Source: Viola odorata
Lineage: Eukaryota; Streptophyta; Magnoliopsida; Malpighiales; Violaceae
Direction: 5' to 3'
Assembly (NCBI GenBank): GCA_963691705.1
Contig: OY829541.1
Location: 56,157,931 to 56,221,930, forward strand
DNA length: 64,000 nt
Position 1 is the stretch's first letter, and each line of letters begins with the position of its first letter. Both the position numbers and the translations under genes were made by a program. This document shows positions 55,931-64,000 of this stretch, piece by piece. The notes beneath the pieces are model-generated. The model worked only from the letters and a program-made list of their open reading frames with translations. It was not told the origin of the DNA and made no database searches.

Positions 55931-56315
55931 TATGTTGGCGGGTGAAATCCATTTGCTAGTTCCTAGATCCTAACCAGATAATTAAAAGGGATAAAATAAA
56001 CAAGATAATTCTAAATGCATAATTTGAGCTGTGAAGAAAACTACTTGAAAACAGGAAAGAAATTTAAAGTAACTGATTTAAGGGTTACGTTCCATAACTG
56101 TAATTTAAAGGCACCTTTATATGAGCTGTGAAGAAAACTACTAGATAAGTAACTGACTTCCATTTGTATTAGTTCTTCAATTAAGCAGTGTAGGTAGTTC
56201 ACTAGGTTTTCTGTTTTGATTTTCATTTTGCTTTTTTTCTGCTGCGCAGTGTGCTCTTATAGGACCTTTTGCTGCAAAGGATAAGTTGGCTAACTCTTTT
56301 TCCTCTGTTTTGCAC

Positions 56316-56396
56316 AGATCTCATCTTGTAGCAGATCTTATTTTCTTGGATCAACTTTGTGAGATCTCACCCTACCTCCCAAGAAGCTCCCTCCAA
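56316..56396 (+). pseudogene. NAP1: NAP1 near-C-terminal exon fragment
   Basis: The block encodes RSHLVADLIFLDQLCEISPY followed by LPRSSL, which matches the conserved segment near the C-terminus of plant NAP1. It is in the same orientation as the NAP1 exons at 52.4-54.1 kb but separated from them by the FRS11-like fragments, with the many exons in between missing. Confidence 0.75.
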
Positions 56397-56442
56397 CCCA
56401 TGTTCCTTAAGCAATTCTGCAGTTACTCTTGAGAGCTACAGT

Positions 56443-56881
56443 GTCTTCATAACCATTGCGGTTGTGTGTGAATCAGTGAGACAGGCAGTGTTGTCATGTT
56501 CGTCTTCCTGATTATGGTTTGACAGGTACACTTCGTAATCTCCAGTTTTCATCTTTACAAGCATGATTAAGTTCAATCTTCGGGTGGGTTATTTTTCCAA
56601 GATCACCTTCCTCCACTTGTCTTATAATAGCATTTCCGTAAATATTCCATAATAGCCTCCTTGGCAAGCCTTACCATACTATCCATCTTACCAGCTTTAA
56701 GGGAGTTTGCCTGCTAGAAACAGGGAAATGCTGAATTCACTTCGGCCAAGTTATGGCCCAGAAATTATCTCATGTTTTTACAGGAATCAACCGGAATGAG
56801 CAACTTGTCTGATCTTCACTCCACCATCATTTTATTTACTTATTTGCATAGATGAGACATATATTACTCTTTTTACCCACT
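56443..56881 (+). repeat. 439-bp direct repeat, copy 1
   Basis: It starts gtcttcataaccattgcgg and ends ctctttttacccact. It appears identical to 58396-58834. The sequence has no recognised coding content; it follows the NAP1 fragment and may be its downstream intron or UTR. Confidence 0.9.
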
Positions 56882-58395
56882 AGACATGAGACTTAAATGC
56901 TCTTCATATGTTTCATGAGTATATTTGATTGTTACCAAACTTATTCCATGATTTTAAGAGTTTTGTTAATTGATTGATCTCCTTTTAACTTATCTTTTAA
57001 ATCTACAGTCACTCCTTTGGGTAATAACTAACGTGAGGGTCAAAGGAGATAGTAGGCAACTAGATTGATGTTTGATCATATTAATCCTCTCATCTAGGGC
57101 AAATAATCAATCTGGTCTGACTTTTCAGTGTCGAGACCTGGACGTGTCTTCTCTCAACTTCATGGGCTCTCTGAGTATTGTCATCATAAGCGTACCTTGG
57201 TGAACGGCAGAGTGTCAAGATCTCATCCATAAGCGTACCTTGGGTTTGGTTTCTATTAAGAAGAGAAGTAGGAGACCTAAGCGCACCTGGTCTCTATAGC
57301 ACGTCTATGCCTTGGAGCAGAATATTTTCGTGTCAATGATCGTCGAGACCTCGACGTAACCCTGTGTACCCTTGCTAGGAAGAAGGATTTAGTTACTCAT
57401 ATTCATGGATAAATGATAAATAGATGTAATTGACATAAATGTAGAAGGAAAATAAATAAAGAAGGAGAAAATTGTATTAAATACCGGCCGGAGCTCAAAG
57501 CTCCGGATTGAAGAAAAGCTGGCCGAGGTCTCGACAACAAGAAGGACGAACAAGCCCTTCAAAACCTCTAAATAAAACTAACTAATAATTTCAGACTAAG
57601 GAAAAGAGAGAATGTAGTATGTGTCTACGTTTTTCCTCTCCCTAAAATTCAGTGTGTGTGATTCTCCCCTCTTCACAATGAATGAAGACTTCTCTTTTAT
57701 AGGGAGGGACATCCACAAGAGGAAATAAACTAATAAAATCACCCATACACACATGGGGAACAAAAGGAATTCAGCTAATTAAACAAATACAAGAGTGGAG
57801 CTGACAGGGCCTGGACAGATGCTCAAGTCAGGAATATTCGTCTGGGTCCTGACACAGCATGGGGGAAAATATTGTCAGGGTCTGGACAGACAGATAAAAT
57901 ATTACAAGAGTGGGGAACAAAGTCTGGGCAGATGCTCTGGACAAAAATATTCTCTGCACAACCATGTGACAGCATGAGCCAAAGGAGGTGAGTGCGATCA
58001 AGACGTGGCCACATGGAGGAAGGGAAGTAAGTGCGATTGACAGATGGTATCATGGGGGAAATGTACGGAAATAGTGAGTGCACTTTCAGAGAATATTCCT
58101 CAAAGTCAACTGACATGATCTGGAAAGGAAAGGAAGCTTCTGGAATCTTCAAGGTGTTGAGGTCTCGACAATGAAAATGACATGGACGTCTCGACCAGGT
58201 CTCGACTGCAAAATATGTCATCCAGGTCTCGACGATAAATTGTGCATAAAATCCTCCAAAAAGCTAACAATTCCTCAAATTCCTCATTTTTAGTCTAATT
58301 CTGCAAATAAGGTGAAAACAGGAGCAAATGAGAAGTATCATGCTCAAAATGGGACTAAAATCAATAAGAAAAACACACATTTAAACACTATATCA
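56882..58395 (-). mobile_element. LTR-like 1.5-kb insert between the 439-bp repeats (probable solo LTR)
   Basis: On the minus strand it begins TGATATAGTGTTTAAATG at 58395. It has a TATA box CTATAAAAG (+ 57694-57702) followed by a plausible leader, all as in an LTR. Its + strand left end is TGAGACTTAAATG at 56887, preceded by five bases agaca. There is no partner LTR, primer site or coding region in the window. No 5-bp target duplication is found at its edges; instead 439 bp are duplicated on both sides. Confidence 0.6.
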
Positions 58396-58834
58396 GTCTT
58401 CATAACCATTGCGGTTGTGTGTGAATCAGTGAGACAGGCAGTGTTGTCATGTTCGTCTTCCTGATTATGGTTTGACAGGTACACTTCGTAATCTCCAGTT
58501 TTCATCTTTACAAGCATGATTAAGTTCAATCTTCGGGTGGGTTATTTTTCCAAGATCACCTTCCTCCACTTGTCTTATAATAGCATTTCCGTAAATATTC
58601 CATAATAGCCTCCTTGGCAAGCCTTACCATACTATCCATCTTACCAGCTTTAAGGGAGTTTGCCTGCTAGAAACAGGGAAATGCTGAATTCACTTCGGCC
58701 AAGTTATGGCCCAGAAATTATCTCATGTTTTTACAGGAATCAACCGGAATGAGCAACTTGTCTGATCTTCACTCCACCATCATTTTATTTACTTATTTGC
58801 ATAGATGAGACATATATTACTCTTTTTACCCACT
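58396..58834 (+). repeat. 439-bp direct repeat, copy 2
   Basis: This is the second copy of 56443-56881, continuing at its right edge into ctagccatgaactcttg, presumably the original flank. Confidence 0.9.
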
Positions 58835-60597
58835 CTAGCCATGAACTCTTGAACACTTGACTTTGAGGCATAGAGCATATGCATTTTGCCTCAATGACAA
58901 TAAAAATTGTGTTGCACCGCAAAATGAGATCTCTTAGTTTTGCTAGATTTGTGGACTAACTTTGGTGGTCATTCCTCCAACCATTGGAATCTTGATTTCG
59001 AATCTTGGTTTTTATTATTACAGAAAGCTCTATTTCTGTCACAGAGGAGAGTCGAATGCCAGAAAATGTTCTGCGGCTCCAATTTCCAGTGTAAAACTGG
59101 AGATTTCTAAAATTCCTTGCGTTAGTAAGCTATATTCTCAGCAGGGGTAATACCAATTACCAACTCATTGGGTAACGTGACAGGTCCTCTCACTGCCATG
59201 ACATTGGCATCCATCGATCTTGTCTTCTCGCGTTGACCTATAACCTCACTGGCTACATACTGGCTGGAAGCTGCTACAAGAAGTTTAATTTCTTGCAATC
59301 TGCATCTTGGAATGTAGTAATATAACTATTACGGTCCTTGCTTCCTAGAGAGGAACGTCTGTTCTTAGCCTTAATTATAGGAATTCCTTTTCTAGTTAAG
59401 GTATTGGATACACATTTAGACTCTGGATTCAAGCGGCGACAAGCTCAATGGTGAACTTACATGAGAGAGAATTTTTGCAGTCTAACAGATGTTAAATATC
59501 ATGTGAGCTTGGGTCACTGTAAGTGCTCAACCTGTCGTCATCGGACGTTACAATACCTGGAGGCATTCAACTTCAGACATAATTCTGTCATGTGGCTCCA
59601 TTCCAAAAAAAGTTTTCAATTTGCTAAGCTCGGTCCTTCTCATTTCCTTTTTCATCTCGTTGGAGGTTTTTTTTCCCATCCCCTTACAATCTTGATGCTG
59701 ATCTAGCGCGTTTGGGCTGGAAGGTTGTTTATAAAGCTGTCCTGGGAAAAGATCATTGTGGTTGCTGTTGAAAATTTTCACCAAACTCATGGTAGAATTG
59801 ATAACTGATCTGAAAGCATTAGATGTATGGTATTTGTCTTTAGTGATTAGCTTTTGTTCACATGCCAATCGGTCAGCTTTGCTGTGAGTTCATTATAAAG
59901 GGGAAGTGCATAAATGGTTTAAGCAAACCATGGTCGTGTTTTGTTGCATATATTGGTGCAGCTATGCTTTTACTGTCCGATTCGTGCAATCTTAATTCTC
60001 TCTACCTCTGAAATGGCAGCTTCAGCTTTCCGGTACGTAGCTGACAGTAGTTTTATTTCAATGCAGTATTCTGTTAATCACTATCCTACTTGAATGCTTT
60101 CGGCACTCAAATTATGAGAACTACTCTCGAGTGCTAAACTTGCACGATCAAAGTTGTCATAAGATTAGCGAGACTTTCGGCAGGGGTGATAATTTAGTGA
60201 AACTGGAGCTAAAATCATAACCCATGGGAATTATCTGTTACCCACCGTTACCCTCTGACGGGTCACGGGTTGGTACAGGCCAAAATTTGAAGGGGTGGAT
60301 CTGGATCCAGGCTAAGGCAAAAAAAATCTACCTCGGCCCTCCCCTTTGCTATTCTGGCATTCAGGTCTGCTACAATATGGCAAGGAAAACAAAGCGTGCT
60401 CATAGCTTTTTTCTTATTAAAAAAAAAAAAACTTAGCCAAACCAGTGTTTTGTTGTTACCTTTATAATTTTCTTTTATCGTTTTTAATATTTCTTTATTA
60501 TTTAAAAGAATTATTATAAATAATAGATAAGCTACATAAAAAAAAGAACTACCATATTTATCCCTAATGTGTTTTAATGAAATTGATGTAATGTAAG
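58835..60597. other. Unassigned sequence, possibly further decayed gene fragments
   Basis: I see no intact gene. A short + block near 59025-59090 (TEESRMPENVLRLQFPV) has the look of an old exon, with ag before it, but I cannot assign it. The frames at 59461-59706 and 59548-59868 overlap on opposite strands and carry no motif. A poly(A) run lies at 60418-60431. Confidence 0.35.
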
Positions 60598-61847
60598 TAG
60601 GGGTGGCAATACACCCATACCCAATTAATTAGATGGGTATGGGTATTAAATAGGTTAGTTAAATTTTTGAATGAGTATAAATGGATATTATACTCATTTA
60701 AACTAAAATATATGAGTTTAATTGGGTTTGGGTATGGGTACCCATTGGGTACTCAATTAAACCTAACTCAACCCTATGCTTCTCTTTCTCTTCTCTCTCT
60801 CATCTTTTTTATTTTTTATTTTTAAACAAATTCAATTTTCTTACTTTATATAATGAATAAAATAAATTAAAAATTACAACAATATAATCTCTATCTCAAG
60901 ATGAGTAATTCTATATCCACTTTTCTTATTTTATTTTATTTTTTAAAAATGGTTTTTTTATACTTTTCATGAGATAAAATCATGACCATAGATTTTTTTT
61001 AATAAATAAAATAGATTTTTCAGCTACATAATTAATGAGCTACTAATAATATAAAATAAATACAATTTCAAATGTTTTATTTCTAGAGAATTATTAAAAT
61101 ATTTTAACTGTTCTCATTAGATAAAATCAATTATATATTTTAAATTTTAATTATCATTATAATCGTCGAGTCTGGAAAAAAATTTAATTTTCACCGAGTA
61201 TGTAAAAAAAGAAGAGAAAGTAACATTCAATCTTATTATTTAATTGATTGGATTGGGGTAAAAAATAAACAGTTGCTACAAATTTTTATTTCCCAAATTT
61301 TTTATTTTTTAATTTTTTAATTTTTATTTTTTTGGCTATCAAGGTCAAAAATAATATTTTACTATTACTAAACGGTTAAACCCGAGTCTAAATGGTCAAA
61401 CTCATGCCTAAACGATAAAACCCGAGCCTAAATGGTCAAACCCCAGCCTAAATGGTCAAACACGAGCCTAAATGATCAAACACGAGCCTAAATGATCAAA
61501 CACGAGTCCAAACGATAAAACCTGAGCCTAAATGGTCAAACCCGAGCCTAAACGACAAAATTCGAACCTAAATGGTCAAACCCGAGTCTAAATGGTCAAA
61601 CCCGAGCCTAAACGATAAACTCATCATACACAGTCAAAATGTAATCACATAGTCAAACTTTGTCAAAATCTACATTTTTTTGGTCAAACATAGTATTTTT
61701 AATCTTACTTAATAAAAAATTATATTTATTGAGTGAGTATAATTTAAATGGGTGTAAATGGGTATAAATGAGCATGGGTACCCATTTAAAAAATTATATG
61801 GGTAATAAATGGGTATAATACTCATACCCACCCATTTGCCACCCCTA
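60598..61847. mobile_element. hAT-like element with perfect 8-bp TSD and internal minisatellite
   Basis: The ends taggggtggcaa and ttgccacccccta-type complement (ttgccacccct then a) are inverted repeats. aatgtaag stands directly outside both ends (60590-60597 and 61848-61855), a perfect 8-bp duplication as for hAT elements. Subterminal copies of atgggtatgggta and its complement flank the interior. No transposase is present, so it is non-autonomous at 1250 bp. Confidence 0.88.
61370..61625 (+). repeat. 20-bp minisatellite, about 12 units
   Basis: Twelve consecutive 20-base units with consensus AAATGGTCAAACCCGAGCCT run from 61370 to 61609 without a length change, followed by a partial thirteenth. 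A variant beginning aaacga(t/c)aaaa recurs at units 3, 8, 10 and 13. Confidence 0.9.
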
Positions 61848-61855
61848 AATGTAAG

Positions 61856-62472
61856 GCTAATTTGTGTCCAATAAAAATAGACACAATGCTAACCTGCCCA
61901 TAAAGTGGACAAGTTATATATATATTTTTTGATTTATTTTTATGTTATCTTTATATTCATTAGTAATTAATTATTATTTATATTCTAAATTTGGGCTGCT
62001 GTTCCTACTTCCTCTTTCCCCATGAGCCTTACTCATCCCTTATTTTTAACCCTTCTATTCCTCTTTTCCTTTTAGAGCTATGCAAGCTCCATTTTGATTT
62101 TTTTTTTCAAGAAGATTTGCTAGATTTTATGGTAGTCTATGAAACTATAAATATTGAATACTAAAACACTCAACTAATTTAATAGATTAGTATTTAATTA
62201 TCAAATAATTTTATACAGATTTTGATGATATTTATGAGTTTAAATGATTTCCTTATTACCAATAGTATCTAATTACTATTATGTGTTCAAAAGACTAAAT
62301 CTACTTATATTAATGATCGACTAATGACTACTTGAAACTGGTTAGTGCACATCGTTTATTGGTTATAGGTTCAATTCCTAATATTGTAACGAAACTTATG
62401 TGTTAACGATTAACGTTAGTAGATTATTCAACCACACTTTGTCGACTAATTGTTTCTAAACCAATATAATGA
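61856..62472. other. AT-rich intergenic sequence
   Basis: No gene is supported. At 62341-62395 a stretch ggttagtgcac..ggttcaattcc resembles degenerate A and B boxes of a tRNA-derived SINE but is too short and too diverged to call. Confidence 0.35.
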
Positions 62473-62690
62473 GAATAATGCTAGAGATACTAACGATTTA
62501 TTAATAAAATTATACTAATTGTACTAATTGATGTGTCAAGATATAATTCAGGTTTATCTTTTCTTTATTAGGTTATACTTCTTTTAATTTAAATAAATAA
62601 CTATCAAGTAAATATGAAACGACACGAGTATATTAAATAAAATAGCTAGTAAAAATGTTAGTATCTCTAACACTACTCGTATAATAATTT
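62473..62690. mobile_element. Small MITE with TIR around AATGCTAGAGATACTAAC
   Basis: The left end aatgctagagatactaac and the right end, read on the other strand as agtgttagagatactaac, are inverted repeats with few mismatches about 210 bases apart. Part of the interior matches 46638-46795. The superfamily is not clear. Confidence 0.6.
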
Positions 62691-63791
62691 CTGCAAAAAT
62701 TATTTCTTTTACCCAGTCCAAAATTTAGCATTTGGAATTTTATAAAAAAGTACTTTTACTAAACCAAAAAAAGAAAAGAAATAAAGAACACTAACAAACT
62801 CAAAAACCAATATGCCAAATTACTTTTACTCGCTTCATATTTAATTTTTATTTCTTATAAATATTTTTTAGATCCGAACTATATATATTCTTAAATTTAT
62901 TAAATTCGAGTTATTTTTATTCATACCGAATTGTATATTATTTTTTTATATATAATAATTAATTTTGCGACGTCTAATGTGAAACCACTCTTATCCCAAG
63001 TTTGGTTGATATTTCAAAAATATCATAAGGCTGAGGTAGTAAGGCATGCAGGCAACTTCATTTTCTTTACACAAGTAGAAGAATGTGGTGGCTGTCATAA
63101 ATTAATTAATTAGTTAGGTTAAATAAAAATTGAAGTAATTAACAGCTGCGTTAAAACTGAGCCACAGATATCATACGAGAATCCTATGGTGGATATGAAG
63201 AGAAGAAATTGGATTTACTAAAAAATAAATAAATAAATAAATTATGACACTTAAAAATCAGTTTGTCAATTTCAAAACATCGGGTGGAAATCTCTTTCAA
63301 AAAAAAAAAAAACATCGGGTGGAAATCCACTACCTACATTACATATATAAAGAATTCAATCCTCCAACTGATTGAAAACAATGTGTGATCGTAATGCCCA
63401 ACGCAACAAATAAAATATTATTCAACCAATCATACGAGAGATATTAAAAGTCAAAGCACCAACTACACACCTCTAGATATTAATTTAATTTGTTTAGAAT
63501 CGATTTTTTTTTTTTGTATGAACCTAGAATATTCTGAATTCGTAAGATTTTGTATTCTTTTTAGAGACTATTTAGTATTCGGTCATTACATTAGGTGCTT
63601 ACTAACCATTTTAAATTTGAGTTGCTTAAGTTCTGAAACGGTAATAAAAAAGTTTCCTTACAAATTTAACGCAGTTACGTACCCAAAATTTAAACTTAAA
63701 ATTCTAGTTAACGTAGAATTAACCCTACAAGTTGATCTATCTCTAAGTATTTTTTTATATTATTTTTTTAAGTAAGGAAGAAGTAAAGTAG
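62691..63791. other. AT-rich intergenic sequence
   Basis: No supported gene is present. The block aacatcgggtggaaatc occurs twice (near 63277 and 63312), separated by an A run. The 85-codon frame at 63518-63775 lies in AT-rich sequence and has no motif. Confidence 0.4.
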
Positions 63792-64000
63792 TAGGGATGA
63801 CAATTCCGATCGCAGATATGCATATCCGCCCAATACTCGCAATTGTGAGTGGGTATTACCCGCACATTGTGGATTTTTTGCGGGTATGGATATATATTGC
63901 GGGTATTGGAGTGGGTAAGCACTATCCATATATTATGGGCGGGCAAAATTTCCATTACCCGAAATTCCAATTTTTCATCACAATTTTTTTTTTAAATTTC
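63792..64000 (+). mobile_element. Start of a further hAT-like element, cut by window end
   Basis: The sequence starts tagggatgacaatt, a variant of the taggggtggcaat terminus at 34109 and 60598. It continues with gggta/tgggta/cgggta subterminal motifs. The other end is outside the window, so this rests on one terminus only. Confidence 0.45.

Noticed and set aside
61370..61625. CRISPR-like repeat array
   Set aside because: The 20-bp units are contiguous with no spacers and lie in a plant transposon, so it is a minisatellite.
62341..62395. SINE-like A/B-box pair
   Set aside because: The B-box-like GGTTCAATTCC is fair, but the A-box does not fit and no tail or target duplication is seen.

Overview
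The window is nuclear DNA from a flowering plant, most likely a eudicot. Evidence for this is GT-AG introns, two intact plant housekeeping genes (VPS8 and the ribosomal stalk protein P1), decayed copies of NAP1 and a FAR1-related gene, and a typical plant mix of Athila-type Ty3/gypsy, Ty1/copia, RRM-type LINE, Mutator-like, hAT-like and Stowaway-like elements. The species cannot be named from sequence alone.

Positions 1-20,902 form one Athila-like retrotransposon read on the minus strand (5' LTR at right, 3' LTR at left and cut by the window edge). Its gag-pro-pol frame is broken by two in-frame stops, two integrase frame lesions and missense changes in the RT and integrase active sites, while the ORF downstream of pol is open for 668 codons. 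A non-autonomous relative (2,092-7,816, LTRs nearly identical, same tRNA-Asp primer site) sits in its 3' region. A one-ended copia fragment (about 13,490-15,558) interrupts the RT gene.

Positions 21,268-30,189 (minus) hold an intact 18-exon VPS8 gene predicting 1,936 residues: the CORVET subunit with an N-terminal WD40-type propeller and a C-terminal RING. Positions 31,384-32,060 (minus) hold a three-exon gene for ribosomal stalk protein P1 with a 5'UTR intron, telo-box and site II motif.

Positions 32,300-35,200 are AT-rich with two MITEs. Positions 35,205-47,538 are a Mutator-like element with about 300-bp terminal inverted repeats and a perfect 10-bp target duplication. It contains a spliced, gene-like fragment and has been invaded by a 3.8-kb non-coding copia derivative (perfect 5-bp TSD) and a 6.0-kb LINE with two open ORFs and a perfect 16-bp TSD.

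Positions 49.7-51.3 kb hold a tandem array with a dimeric higher-order period of about 445 bp, followed by a MITE. Positions 52.4-56.4 kb hold a chimera of NAP1 exons, FAR1-related (FRS11-like) fragments and a further NAP1 exon, all broken. An apparently identical 439-bp duplication flanks an LTR-like 1.5-kb insert at 56.4-58.8 kb. The right end is AT-rich and holds a hAT-like element with 8-bp TSD and a 20-bp minisatellite, a small MITE with a relative at 46.6 kb, and the start of another hAT-like element. I found no CRISPR array, rRNA gene or tRNA gene.
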